64,000 nucleotides of DNA from Turnera subulata (Eukaryota > Streptophyta > Magnoliopsida > Malpighiales > Passifloraceae): positions 41,810 through 105,809 of the forward strand of contig JAKUCV010000306.1 of NCBI GenBank assembly GCA_028386065.3, read 5' to 3'. This document shows, piece after piece, positions 20,629-33,057 of this stretch (the stretch's first letter is position 1; each line of letters opens with the position of its first letter). The translations under genes and the position numbers were made by a program. Below the pieces are notes generated by a model. The model had not been told where the DNA came from and searched no databases. It was given only the letters and a program-made list of their open reading frames with translations.

Positions 20629-23477
20629 TGAAACGCCCCGACTCGTATTTACCGTACACAGTAAACACAAGCCGGAACTGTGACAACCCAGCCCAGCATA
20701 CAGTGTATACAACAAATATCCGGGCTCAACGGCCCAATATAAAAACAACAATAAAAACTCAACCGGCCCAATGGCCCAATAACAACAAAATAATGCACAG
20801 CGAAAGACTTAATTACTCACACAAACACTGTATGTGACATAGATGCAAACTATGGATCCGAGTCCTGTCCAAGGGATAACGCTGCAGCCTGTCTGGAATG
20901 CACCAAGCCTGTACAACAAATAACTCATCCTACGGGATGAAAGCCTGCAGGTGAGGGGTGAGTCCGAAGTGCTCACCAATGAAAGATAGACCATCAATAT
21001 GAACACTAAAATTACTCAAGTCAGCCAAACCAAAAGACTCGACCCAAAATCGGTCCTAGACCGAAAAGACTCAAACAAAATCCAATTATCCAATTTTATC
21101 TTTTCCGGGCCCCGTCACGGATAAGCTAGGGTCGTACCAGGTTATCAACCTGTTCCTGGTGCCAGATCAAAAAGAACCCAGGGATAGACATCCCAAATAT
21201 AACAAACCGGGATAGACATCCCAAGCATAGACATGCTTATCACACGAACCCAAATCATGGCCACCACAAAACAGTCTTTAACCATCCGGTCGTACCTCTA
21301 CTTACCACTTGACAATTATATTACCGTCGTCAAAAACCAAACTCAGGGATCGACATCCCTAACCAAAATACCGAGGATCGACATCCTCGTCACAATTCAT
21401 TATTAATCCCTTTTACTTATTCCAAAAGACACAGAAAATCAACACGGGGATAAACATCCCAAAAACCAAACAGAACACCGGGATAAACATCCCGAACCCA
21501 AACACAGCTAAACCACAGCATCCAACAATGCAATAACACCAAACACAATAACCGAGTAATATAGGCACATATTGAAGGAAATCCATCCTCACCTTGGCCG
21601 ATTACTCAACTCCGGAAACTATGACCGGTCCGACGCCGGCTCCTCGGGAAACTGCCCGATATCAAACCTATACCACAAAACAGTATATACACATAAATGT
21701 ACATAATCGGTATACTATGATGCCCAAACTGCGAAATATCCCATCCCGGTTCATATTCTTTATTTCCGTCTTTTACCGAAAATAATTACCGTACGTATAT
21801 CCGAATATAATTTCGGTACCATACTTTAGTTAAAACTCTTTCATAATATTTTCATAAAATAAATATAATTTCAAAAATTATAATCACCATAATTTTTCCA
21901 GAAAAATAATAACCTATTTATAATTTTCAGAAAATATTTATATAGTATTTATCTTTTTCTAAATATGTAATAATATTTCATACACAAAATATAATTACTT
22001 TTAATTTACAAAATACATATTTATATACATATAACTCTATCATAATTTTCCAGACGAAAATAATATACATATTAATTTCCAGAAATTATTTTCAAGGTAT
22101 ATATATATTTTTTTCCAATTAATAATAGTTTTTCCTAAGTAAAACTTAATTATTTATCAAAGTAAATATATTTATATTTTCTTGAAAATACCAGAATTAA
22201 ATTGGCCACAATTTTCTCAAAATAACTATATAATTTTTTTTCCAAAATATATACCAGATTATTAGTAAATAAATATATATAAATATAGTTTTCTTTTTTA
22301 AAGAATTAAAACGGACTGGGCCGTGAATAGTGTCGGCCCAGACCAAAGCTGCAGGCCCGAACACAGGCCCACGCTCAACCCGGCCCAACACAGCCCACAG
22401 CCCAACCCACAAATCAAACCCAACAGAAAACCCAATTCGCGACCCGCTCAACAAACGGATCTTGCAAGATCCGGGTCTTACCTCCGGGTCGTGCAGCTGG
22501 GGACGACGGCGAGGCGCGAGGAAGGGCGAGCGAGCACAGCACGACGTCAGGGCGGCATGAGCGGCGCGGGGGCGGCGGAAGACTGGCGTGAAGCTGTCGG
22601 CAGCGGTGGCAGAAGCGAAGGAAGTAGGATCCACGGGTCTGCACCTCGGGTCAACGCTCCTGGATGGCGCGTCTCACAGCGGCGTCGGGCGGAGGCGGCA
22701 GGGTTGGAATCGCGATGTGACGGCGAAGGCGATGGTGGCGACGGTGCGGCGAGAGGCGGCGGAGAACGCTACCACGAGAACAGTAGCAGGGGCGCCGGTG
22801 AGGTGACGAACTGTTCCTCTGTATTTTTTTCTTTTTTTTTTCGTATTTTCTTCTTTTTTTTCTATTTTATTTTATTTTATTTTATTTTCTTTTCTCTCAT
22901 TTTCTTTTCTATTTTCCTATTTTCTGATTGGTCTCTTTTTTTTTCTTCTTTTCTTTTTATTTTTCTTCCCTTTTTTTCTTTTTCTTCTTCTCTTTTTTTT
23001 TCTTTTCTTCTCTTTTCTTTTTTTCTCTCTTTTTTTTCTTTCTTCTTTTTTTTTTCTTCCTCTTTTTTTTTTTTCCTCTCCTCTTCCTCTCTTCTTTTTT
23101 TTCTCTTCTCTTCTTCCCCTCCTGCTTCCTCTTCACCGGTTAATGCCTCTTTTTAAAACCTTTTTTTTTACTATTTGACTTGTGAATCAATAATGAAATT
23201 CGTCCGCATTACGGGCGAGTCCAGTCCGGACCAGAAAATAACTGATGCCCCCTTAGTTATTTTCCGGTGTGATTTTCCGAGAAATTCCGAAACCCGAAAA
23301 ATACCAACTTAGGCCCGAAAAATCCACGGAAAATCACGAGCGCGGGAAAACTCTCGGTTTAAAAAACGACTCCCGATTTACCTTGAATGAATTACCCAAG
23401 ATTAATTCAACAGTAAATCACGGTAAAAAGATTTTTACAGTCCGGTAAAAATCCAAATTTTTACCTGGGCTGTTACA
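20629..23477 (-). repeat. 5' LTR of element I
   Basis: 2849 bp, matching 15398-18254 with sparse differences. It repeats the hairpin array, GC-rich block and polypyrimidine tract. The long open frame 22323-23156 runs through the GC-rich and polypyrimidine parts and is not taken as a gene. Confidence 0.88.
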
Positions 23478-24489
23478 GTAGTTGCAATAGGCACATAACA
23501 AAATTAGCACACAACTCACTTGTCTCTATAATCAAGATGAAAAGAACATGAATATTTATTCTTATCACTTTATAACAATATATAACTTAAGAATATTGAG
23601 AAAAATGGAAACAAATAACTATTGTAAAGATGTTTCAAAACTAAATACATAGAAATAGATTAAAATTGCCATTATTTATTAAAGATAGATCACTTTATAA
23701 TTTTTAATTTAAATGAAACGAGATTTCCGTTGTTAATTTGCCATAAGTAAAAAATCTTCTTTTAATAGTTTTATTTTCTATAAAAATTAAAATACTTTCT
23801 CAATTTGGTATATACATGGATTAAGTAATATCTTCTTGTCATAATACTACTTATCATTGTAATTTAATTTAATATTATAATACTACATCAACTTTAATAA
23901 TAATTGTTTGTTTTCCAAAGTTATCATACATTGGATTAACTAATAAGGTCGAGGGCACTAATTGGCCTATTGCCGCGACAGTAGGTCTAGTGAGGGCGGA
24001 CATTGGCCTACTAATGGGCGTACTAATAGGCTAAAATTCATTACATAAACTTTGAAATTTATATATAACACACAAACCGGCTAGCAATCAGGTGAAAATA
24101 AATAAAGCACACAAACCTGCTAGCTAATACAAGATGAAAATGGACATGCACTATCCATCCAAGGACATGAACTAACGCACAAAAAGAGCAAACTATTCAA
24201 GCAATACGTACACAACCACGAAAGTCGCTAGTTAATCTTGAACACTTAGCAACATCTAAAAAAGCAATAACCCCCATACCAGAACATCCAAAATATTTCT
24301 ACCTTCACGGGTCAATATTATTAGAATGCAAAGCTTGTCTGTTAGTTAGCTCATGCCTCTTTGAATCCAACTACTCAAAATGAAATCACAAACAAATCTC
24401 TGAAACCATAAAATTCATAAAGATCACAACTTTAAAAACTTAATCAACCTACAAAACAACATTAAAATCAGTAAAAAAAAAAAAGATCC
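23478..24489. other. AT-rich spacer between two nested elements
   Basis: No gene recognised. It starts with the GTAGT duplication of element I and ends with GATCC (24485-24489), the left duplication of the Copia element. Confidence 0.4.
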
Positions 24490-24977
24490 TGTTATAAAAT
24501 TGGGGAAGATTTTCACTATTTGATGGAATAATACAAACTTGATGAAACTTGATCAAGGTAATAATACAACTTTGGTAATAATAATACACTTTTATAATAA
24601 TATGTAGAAGAGAATAATAAATTTAGATAGAGGGAGATTGGAAGAGAAGTGTATGGAATGAGAAGAGAGTGAAGTTTATGGTGGGTTGTAAGTATATGAA
24701 AGTGAAGGAATGAAGGGGTATTTATAGTTGGAAATGGGAGGATAAAAACAAATAAGTGTGATTAATTTAAAAGGATAAAATCAAAGGGATGTTAGGTAAA
24801 GGAAGATGATATTGGGATTAGGACAAATGGAATTATGGAGGATAATTAGCCAAAGAGATGATTTCAAGTAGAAGTTTGGTGTATGGGTAAAGTATTTATC
24901 GGGGGTAAATTCGGGTATGGTAAAAATGAGTTTTACTGGATGGTAACAATGACATTCACCATAATTTGTTTATAACA
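24490..24977 (-). repeat. 3' LTR of the decayed Copia element
   Basis: 488 bp, TGTTATAAAATTGGGG to TTTGTTTATAACA. It has a short extra repeat of GATGAAACTT relative to the other LTR. A minus-strand TATAAATA lies near 24719. Confidence 0.88.
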
Positions 24978-25084
24978 CTCCCCTTTGAATGTCATTGCAC
25001 CTTAGTTAGAATACGCTTAGGAAGTATTGCCTCGTTAAAAACCTTACCAAGAAAAACCTAGTGGGACAAAAACTTGGTGAAGGA

Positions 25085-27450
25085 AAAAAGAGTGCAGTGC
25101 GTATTCTACTCCCCCTGATTTTGGCATCTCTTGATATCTCGAATCCTCCATAAACCAATCCTCTTCATCAATTCTTCAAAAGTTGTAGTAGGAACTGATT
25201 TTGTAAATAAATCTGCTAGATGTCACTTGAATGATTCTTGATGTATCCTCCCTTCAATTGGGCAATGCAGCTAGCATTATCTTCATAAATCGTCGTTGGA
25301 ACATCTTCCTCGCTAACTAATCCATATGAATCTTGACTACGCTGCATCATCGATCTTAGCCAAGCACATTCTCGGCTAACTTCATGTATGAACACAATTT
25401 CTCTATTATTTAAAGAGGCAACAACGATACTTTATTTTCTGGTCACAATGATACTTGATGTATTTGCCTGTGCTTTATGTGGATCAAATAAAAGACCTAC
25501 ATCTGCAAAACCAACTAGATGCACCTTGGCCTCACAAGGTTAAAATAATTCCATATACCAAGATAATAGAATATGTATTTACATATTATATTCCAATATA
25601 AATACGTTAGAGCAAAATTATATTTTGCAAATAAGCAAAAGCTGCAGGCTTTATGTTATTAGCAAGAGAAATTGCACTTAGATAGGGTACTTCAGGACCA
25701 ATCTAATTTTTTATGAGATTTTTCATCATAGCACGGCATTTGGAAGCTTCTCCAGGAGTTCCAATAATATTTAAATTACAAAAACACATATGAATTATCA
25801 ACATAAGCAAAAATAAATTCCTGCACATACTTTATACTATGCACACGCAAATTGGTTTAAACCATCAATTTAACTTAATTTTGTATATTTCTGGGAATTA
25901 GTTGCTTCAAGCAACTTGAATCCTTCAGGGATTCTCTTATATACGTCATGATATATGGATCCATAGAAATATAGACTGTAAAAGCATCTATTAGATGCGT
26001 TTCTAATCTTTTATATTATGCCAGACTTATCAAAAATAATTGCATCCACCACAAGGGAGTATATCTCCTCACAATTAATATCAAGTCGTTTGGGTAAAAC
26101 CTTGTGCGATAAGCCGTGCTTTGAATTTCTCTATTATGATTTCCTTTTTTGCACAAATACCCATTATTCAATCGACTGGTTCTACACCATCTGGTGTACG
26201 GACTACAGGTCCGTAAAATATCTTGCTTCACTTGCGAGTCTAACACAGCCTTAATCATGTTTCTCAATTTGACCAATCACTCTACGCCTACATTGACCAC
26301 TAGATGTAGGTTCATGATCCTCATTTTATTTAGCGCTATATTATAAATAAAACAAATATTCCGTCGACGGTTATTTCACGTCGGTTCCATCACATTCCTG
26401 ACGCTGTAATTGAGATCTCATCATTTTCATTTATTTCAGATACCTGTGTTACTTCTGGAACTTTATCAATTGTGTCAGAAGACCTCTCCTGGAGGACATT
26501 TAATATGAACCTCTACTGGAGGCCATCTTTTCTAACTTGGGCCATCTTATCTCTTTTGCTCCTTTCTCTCTATCGAGAATTTTGTTTTCTTTTGGAACCG
26601 AGTATATTCTACGCTTCTTGCGTACTTTAGATTCATTTGCATACTATTCTTGTTCTTCTAGAACATTAATTCGAACAGGAGCATTTGCATCTGGTATACA
26701 AGATTTGGTCACTTTATGTGTCTGGCACTTGCATATCAATTTTCCTGCAAATGAATCATCTTTTGAACTTCAGGTTCACACTAATTTGTTTGAGGATCAA
26801 CAACTATATATTGATAATATATTTCAATAATATCTTGATCCAGCTGCTTACTTTCTCCCCCTGATGTTGGGTAAACTCTATCGTCAAATAACCATGAACC
26901 AATTAAATGGGGAGACCTTATGATAACTTGTTGGCTTGATGCACACAAGTGTTGCTGCATATAAAATACCATTTTCTCAAACAGTAATATTTCATTAACA
27001 ATGGTCCTGCAATCAATTATCAATATTCCCCCAGATCTATTTGGGTTTATTTCCAATGATATACATTATCCATTGAAGAAATATACCAGTATTATCTAGA
27101 CATATAGTCTAATAACATAAGTAGGGATATGTACCCGCAAGTGGCTTAATCATCAAATTAAGTGCGCACAATGCCAACTTGCGTCACACAATAGACCATC
27201 TAGTCGATGCATCGTAAAAATTACCTAGATGGTCAACACGGCGGATTTATTAGTCCGTGTACATGTCCCTGAATTATTTCCAAACTTGCTGGTGATTCTA
27301 GGCCAATCTCATCTTAGGAAGGCCGTATAATTAATTTCACAGCAAACAAACACGTGGAAATTCATTGATTGTAAAACTTCTGGTTTTTCAATGAATGACC
27401 AAATAAATTTCGTGCATCATTATTGACCTGGGATGGCCCATCCGGTCATG
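25085..27450 (-). pseudogene. Copia pol remnant (integrase, RT, RNase H), heavily mutated
   Basis: On the minus strand, in several frames, Copia domains can be read in order from right to left. WHDRMGHP is the GAG-pre-integrase motif (about 27430). An integrase-core piece with RLDN-like sequence lies near 27090. FDDRVYPTSGG and CEPEVQK lie near 26770-26880. A damaged KARLVAQGF-equivalent lies near 26100, and IPEGFKLLEA near 25925. RNase H motifs HEVSRECAWLRSM, IYEDNASCIAQLKGGYIK close it at about 25200-25400. Many stops and frameshifts show it is dead. Confidence 0.75.
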
Positions 27451-27470
27451 CCAAACAATAAGTCCATGTA

Positions 27471-27742
27471 CCAACTTCAAGTTGGTGCCAGCTTCAGGTT
27501 GCTATTTATGTGCCAGCTTCAGGCTGGATATAATAACTTAGGAAAATTATTTACCAACTTCTGGCTGGTGCATAGAAGCTATAAATCACATATCTATCTG
27601 CCAACTTCTAGTTGGTCTCAGTTGCGGGGTGTGCAAACTGTGTATTTAAATACTTAAAATTACTAGCTTCAGGCTAGTGCATTCCAGCTTCTGGCTGGAT
27701 ATGGTAAGATTCAATTACTCAATTGCTAGCTTCAGGCTGCAA
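27471..27742. repeat. Cluster of mini-hairpins with TTCNR loops (Copia element, first cluster)
   Basis: About eight hairpins whose 5-nt loop is TTCAA, TTCAG, TTCTG or TTCTA and whose stems vary. Examples are CCAAC/GTTGG (27471, 27601), CCAGC/GCTGG (27513), ACTAGC/GCTAGT (27662) and TCCAGC/GCTGGA (27683). Confidence 0.6.
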
Positions 27743-27982
27743 TACATGTGTTAATATTAGGCTTATTTCTTCCACTCATGTCGGAAAAGATCAGAATTAT
27801 TGAGCAATAATTAAAGTAGTGGCAAACTTTTCCAAAAATAAAACCTCGAATATTGAAAAGCTTTGGAGTTTACTGACAAATAATGCAAAGTTTTTAATTA
27901 CCGAAAAATCTTTTGGATCTTTTCGGAGACAGAAAAAGAGTCCACATTTGAAAAACTGACACCTAGCTGTCTAATCTCAGAC

Positions 27983-27990
27983 TATAAGAA
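27983..27990 (+). promoter_or_regulatory. TATA-like box before the Copia-borne antisense ORF
   Basis: TATAAGAA, followed by a GGGGAGGCGG stretch, 68 bp before ATG 28051. The GGAG-GCGG context echoes the AGGAGCGG context of the other copies. Confidence 0.4.
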
Positions 27991-28050
27991 GGGGAGGCGG
28001 TTGAGACAGGAAGATGCAGAAAACTCAAAAAACTCAATAAGACAAGAAAA

Positions 28051-28734
28051 ATGCCTTCCCCAGCTACTGTTTTCTTTGTTGAGGGTGCCTCTCTAGGAAG
28101 AAGGAATAGGTTAGCTTATAGCATGGTGAATGAGCAGCAAGAGGAATTACCGAATGATCTGGCGAGAATTCCTCGTTTAGTGTTTGTTGATGAACTTTAT
28201 TCATCTAGGTTCTTTGTAACTCCTATGGAAGAAATATTCTTCCTAGAGGACCAAAGCAATCTAAGGGCTTCCTTTTATGGCTTGGCTAACTCTATTATGT
28301 TTTTCATATCTAATAGACTGCAGGAATTTCAGCTAGAGCCTTCATGTCAAATTTTAAATCAAAGCAGTTATTATCAGGTTTCCATGATGGCTCGGAGCGT
28401 CCCAAGGGTGACTGGGTTACCACCTACATGGCCTAAGGTACGACTTCTATTGTGGAATTGCAAGGGTATAGCAAGAAGGTCCCAAGATTTTGTGCGTACC
28501 TTAAGGGATCTGAAGAATCAGTACAAGCCCAACATGGTACTGATTACTGAGACTTTGTGGCAAGCAGGAGAAAATCATGGTGTAATCCCACTCCGTTTTC
28601 CTGCAATGAATCGGTTTGAGATACCTGGAGAAAACAACATGGGTGGTATGTGGTTCTCCTGGAATGACAGTGTTAGGGTCAACATCAACAACGAGGCTCA
28701 GAGTTTTAGAGTCAATGTTGTACCCAACAGATAA
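28051..28734 (+). CDS. Antisense passenger protein with truncated EEP-like half-domain (227 aa), Copia-borne copy
   Basis: An intact 227-codon ORF lying antisense inside the decayed Copia element, in the place where gag would be expected. It aligns with the ORF at 19667-20350 end to end without gaps (about 61 differences in 227 by hand). It keeps RNRLAYSMVNE, PRLVFVDELYSSRFFVTPMEE, LLLWNCKG, KPNMVLITET and GGMWFSWND. As in the other copies, only the first part of an EEP domain is present (Asn and Glu motifs), so catalysis is unlikely. Codons mostly end in A or T, unlike the GC-ending codons of the Gypsy-borne copy. The surrounding pol is ruined while this frame is open, which suggests selection or a more recent arrival. 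Function unknown. Confidence 0.7.
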   Translation: MPSPATVFFVEGASLGRRNRLAYSMVNEQQEELPNDLARIPRLVFVDELYSSRFFVTPMEEIFFLEDQSNLRASFYGLANSIMFFISNRLQEFQLEPSCQILNQSSYYQVSMMARSVPRVTGLPPTWPKVRLLLWNCKGIARRSQDFVRTLRDLKNQYKPNMVLITETLWQAGENHGVIPLRFPAMNRFEIPGENNMGGMWFSWNDSVRVNINNEAQSFRVNVVPNR

Positions 28735-29970
28735 ATATCTGTATAAACTTATGTATGAGGACAATTCCTCTTTGAATGTTCTCCAGTTATGGATCCATTA
28801 TGCAATAATAATATGCATATTTTCCCTTTGCCATTAAAACCTCATCCAGGGCCACAATCACAATTAATTATACTGTCTTATTCGCTTCAGGGAATAGAGT
28901 AGAGTCAATTCAACGGGATCCATAATAATCTCTTTTATTACTATAAATGGGAGTTTCTGTACTCTTCAAGAGTATTAGCTCTTCCAGAGCGTAAATATAT
29001 GATCTTCTAGATCATAGTAAAGCATGCGTTCTTCAGGAACATATTCAAACTTATGCTCTTCTGGAGCGTATTAATTTTTTTTTTTATTTCAAGATTGTAC
29101 TATCACATGTTATGTGAAATAGTTGACATCCACACATATAATTCTCCCCCTTGGATGTCAACTTGCATTGTCTTCAGGACAAATGCCTGAGCCATTATTC
29201 TAAAAACGATGATAAAATGCTGTAAAGTTAATAAAATAAAATAAAATAGCACATAATAATAAAACTGAAACATAAATTAAAATTATTTAATATATACTGG
29301 CTTGCACCTTCAGGATAAGCAAGATAATAACAGTATCCATCATCGGATGGTCATACAATATCCACCTTCTGGTGGTCATAAAATATCTACCTTTTGGTGG
29401 TCATACAACATCTTTCTTCAATTTTCCTCAAAGATCTGCGGGATCTTTTGGTAGTAAGACATCCAGTCTTTGCTGTATATTCGCTTTTTATTACGTCTGC
29501 CAGACAATTTTGCATTTAAAATGCATTCAATGCCCACAAAAAATTTCTTCCGGAAATTTTAAGGGCCTTCAATTCACATAATTCCAAAATTTAAATAAAT
29601 AAAAGACTTAATACAAAAATAAATAAACATGGACCTTTTATAAATTAGCCCAATCAAAAATAAATAACCGAAAATTAAATACGATGGGCCTTATATGAGC
29701 CCAAGAATAACGTAAATGAAATTAAAGCGAGAATTAAATGCAATGGGCCTTGTACGAGCCCAATCAAAACGTAAATGAAAACGAGAAATTAAATATAATG
29801 GGCTTTTTCATAGCCCAACAAATAACCGAAAATTAAAGGCAATGGGCCTTTTATGAGCCCATTTGTAATTTAAATAAAAACATAAACATAAATTAAATAC
29901 AAGCATAATAATAGATATAATATACACCAACTCGATAAATCTATCGGCAATAATTATGGCATAATAATAA
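28735..29970. repeat. Copia internal non-coding region with a second series of mini-hairpins
   Basis: No gene seen. Hairpins with TTCNR-type loops and different stems occur at 28960 (TACTC/GAGTA), 28978 (GCTC/GAGC), 28998 (TATGATC/GATCATA), 29028 (GTTC/GAAC), 29055 (GCTC/GAGC), 29165 (GCATTGTC/GACAAATGC), 29362 (CCACC/GGTGG) and 29540 (8 bp stem, loop TTCCG). The part 29630-29870 repeats a motif of about 50-60 bp containing AATGGGCCTT...GAGCCCAA. Confidence 0.5.
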
Positions 29971-31716
29971 TGAAACGCCCCAACCCGTATTTACCGTACA
30001 CAGTAAACACGTGCCAGAACTGTAACGACCCAACCAAATAACCCCAGCATACAGTGTATACAACAGACATCCGGGCTCAACAGCCCAAAATAAAAACATC
30101 AATAATAACTCAACGGCCCAATGGCCCAATAATATCAATAAACTGCACAGCGGAAGACTTAATAACTCACAAAAACACTGTATGCGACATAGATACAAAC
30201 TATGGATCCAAGTCCTGTCCAAGGGATAACGCCGCAGCCTGTCTGGAATGCATCAAACCTGTACCACAAATATCACATCCTACGGGATGAAAGCCCGCAG
30301 GTGAGGGGTGAGTCCGAAGTGCTCACTGACGAAGGATAGACAATCAATATGCCACACTATAAGTACTCAAGGTCAAAAATAGGTAAAAACCACCAAATAC
30401 ATACCAAACCAAAAACTCGACCAAAAACTGGTCCAAGAGCAAAAAGACTAAATCAAAAATTCAATTTCCAATTTTATCTTTCCCGGGCCCCGTCACGGAT
30501 AAGCTAGAGGTCAGACCTGGTTCTCAACATATTCCGGGTGCCAGACCAAATCCAAGAGAACCCAGGGATCGACATCCCAAAAATACAAACCCAGGGATAG
30601 ACATCCCAAAAATAATCACGGGATAGACATCCCAAGCATAGACATGCTTAACACAAGTAACCCAGGTCATGGCCACCACAAAACAGTCTTAAACCATCGA
30701 GTCGTACCACTACTTATCACGCGACAATTATATTATCATCATCAAAATCAAATCACAGGGATCAACATCCCTAACCAAAATACCGGGATAGACATCCCTA
30801 TCCAAAAATCAAGGATCGACATCCTTATCACAATTTATTAATAATTCCATTATACTTAAACCAAAAAGACGCAAGGATAAACATCCAAAAACCAACATGG
30901 GATAAACATCCCGACCACAATCAAGACAATGGGATAAACATCCCGAAACAAACCACAGCAAATGCAACATCCAACAATGCAATAATCAACAAACACAACA
31001 ACCGAGTAATATAGGCACATAATGAAGGAAATCCATCCTCACCTTGGCCAATTACTCAACTCCGGAAACAATGACCGGTCCGACACCGGCTCCTCGGGAA
31101 ACTGCCCGATATCCGAACCTATACAACAAAACAACATATTCACATAAATGCACATAATCGGTACACTATGATGCCAATACTGCGAAATAATCCCATCCCG
31201 GTTCATATCTTTTATTATCATCTTTTACCGAAAATATTATACCGTACGTATATCCGAATATAATTTCGGTACCACACTTTAATTAAAACTCTTTTCAAAA
31301 TATTTTCATAAAATAATTATAATTCTTCCAAAATATAATCACCATAATTTCTCAGAAAAATAATAACGTATTTATAATTTTCAGAAAATTTATTTAGTAT
31401 TTATCTTTTCCCAATATATATAATAATATTTTCCAACACAATATATAATTACCTTTAATTTTCAAAGTACATATATATATATATATATATATATTTCCAC
31501 AACCATAATTTTTCAGGGAAAATAATATATATATTAAATTTCCAGAAAATATTTTCATGGTATATATATATTTCTTTCTAAATAATAATAGTTTTTCCAA
31601 AACATAACTTAATTATTTATCAAAGTATATATATTTATATTTTCCTCAAAATACCAGAATTAAATTGACCATAATTTTCTCAAAGTAAACATATTTTTTT
31701 CTCAAAATTAACGCCA

Positions 31717-31754
<38 letters not shown>

Positions 31755-32872
31755 TTTTTTTAAATTAAATCGGACTGGGCCATGAATAGTGCCGGTCCAG
31801 ACCAAGGCAGCAGGCCCGAAGCACAGGCCCACGCCCAGCTTGGCCCAACACCACACAGCCCAACCCAAACAACCCAGCCCAAACTCCACAGGACCAAGGC
31901 GCGACCCGATAGAGGAAACGGGTAGAACGCGGGTCTGCTCACCTTTCTACAGCGGCGGCGGCGCGAGGGAGAAGCTGGCGCGGGGTCGGCGAGGCTGAGG
32001 CGACTCCTTGGGCGGCGGAAAGGATGCGGAAGGCTGACGGTGTCGTCGTCAGCGGCGCAAGGAGCAAGATCCACGGGTTTCGCCGCGGGTCAACGGCGCA
32101 TCACGGCGTTTCGGTGGACGGAAGGCGACGGAGGCAGCGGGGCTGAGCTCGCGACTGCACGGCGAGCGTGCTGCTGGGGTCGGTGTCGTGCACGACTGAC
32201 CGGAGCTCTTCGAGGTGAACAGTAACCGGAAGGGTGACGCACTGTTCATCTCTTCCGGGTTTTCTTTTTTTCTTTTTTTTTTCTTACTTTTCTTTTTTTC
32301 TATTTTCCTTATTTTCTTTTCTTTTCTTTTCTTTTTCTTTTCTCTATTTTCTGATTGGTTCTTCTTTTTTTTCATTTCCTCTTCTCTGTTTTTTTTTTCC
32401 GATTTTTCTTTTTTTTTTCTTCTTTTTTTTCTTTTTTTTTCTCTCCTTTTTCTCTCTCTCTCTCTCTCTCTTTTTTTTTTTCTTTTTCCTCTCCTTTCTT
32501 CCTCTCCTCTTCCTCTCTTCTTCCTTCCTCTTCACCGGTTATCAAGATGGAGAAAAACTGTTCAGCCTATGATTCTTCAATGATGCAGCTTGTCTGCATT
32601 ATGAAGCGAGTCCGGTCCGGACCAGAAAATAACTGATACCCCCTTAGTTATTTTCCGGTGTGATTTTTCTGAGGATTCCGGGACCCAAAAAATACCGACT
32701 TTGGTCCGAAAAATCCACGGAAAAATCTCGAGGGCAGGAAAACCCTCGGTTACGAAAAACGACGCCCGATTTACCTTGAATTAATTACCCAAGATTAATT
32801 CATTCGGTAAATCGCTGTAGAAAGACTTTTACAGTCCGGTAAAAATCCAAAATTTTTACCCGGGCTGTTACA
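29971..32872 (-). repeat. 3' LTR of element II
   Basis: 2902 bp, from TGAAACGCCCCAACC to CGGGCTGTTACA on the plus strand. It includes (TA)n tracts at about 31470-31492 and 31720-31750, which vary in length from the other LTR (36765-36782). Confidence 0.88.
32245..32535. repeat. Polypyrimidine tract in LTR of element II (left copy)
   Basis: About 290 bp of T/C on the plus strand, including a (TC)n run near 32453-32470. The second copy is at about 37550-37800. Confidence 0.8.
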
Positions 32873-32890
32873 GTCTACCCACCTTAAAAA
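32873..32890 (-). other. Polypurine tract of element II
   Basis: On the minus strand TTTTTAAGGTGGGTAGAC precedes TGTAACAG. A T interrupts the purine run relative to element I. Confidence 0.55.
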
Positions 32891-33015
32891 GAATTTCGTC
32901 CCCGAAATTCCGTCTTATCCGTGGGTACTACCACGATAAGCTTCTGGCACACTCTGCCAGGTGTCCAAACTCAACGCGAGATACCGCTTATACCCTTCAG
33001 CGATATCTCATCCTC

Positions 33016-33022
33016 TATAAGA
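33016..33022 (+). promoter_or_regulatory. TATA-like box before the antisense 125-codon ORF (element II)
   Basis: TATAAGA, 42 bp before ATG 33058, the same spacing as in element I. The sequence between the box and the ATG is conserved (CCTCATGACTGGCA versus CCTCATGACCTGCA). Confidence 0.5.
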
Positions 33023-33057
33023 ACCAAACCTCATGACTGGCAAACTCACACACAACC

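Larger units (their letters stand above)
15398..23477 (-). mobile_element. Element I: non-autonomous Gypsy-like LTR retrotransposon with antisense ORFs
   Basis: An 8080 bp element read on the minus strand: 5' LTR 20629-23477, internal region 18255-20628 (about 2.37 kb), 3' LTR 15398-18254. It is flanked by a perfect duplication GTAGT (15393-15397, 23478-23482). No gag, protease, RT or integrase is visible, so it fits the LARD class of non-autonomous elements. Its LTR ends (TGTAACAG...GGGGCGTTTCA), primer site and polypurine tract resemble those of the Tekay-type element at 2140-11250, suggesting mobilisation by such a partner. The internal region carries two plus-strand ORFs, described separately. 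Confidence 0.88.

Noticed and set aside
22323..23156. 277-codon plus-strand frame in the 5' LTR of element I
   Set aside because: It runs through the GC-rich block and then a polypyrimidine tract (Phe/Ser runs). The matching stretch in the other LTR (17093) breaks after 87 codons, so it is not conserved.
23477..24489. Possible promoter or gene upstream of the Copia element
   Set aside because: Only AT-rich sequence with no frame or motif I could support.
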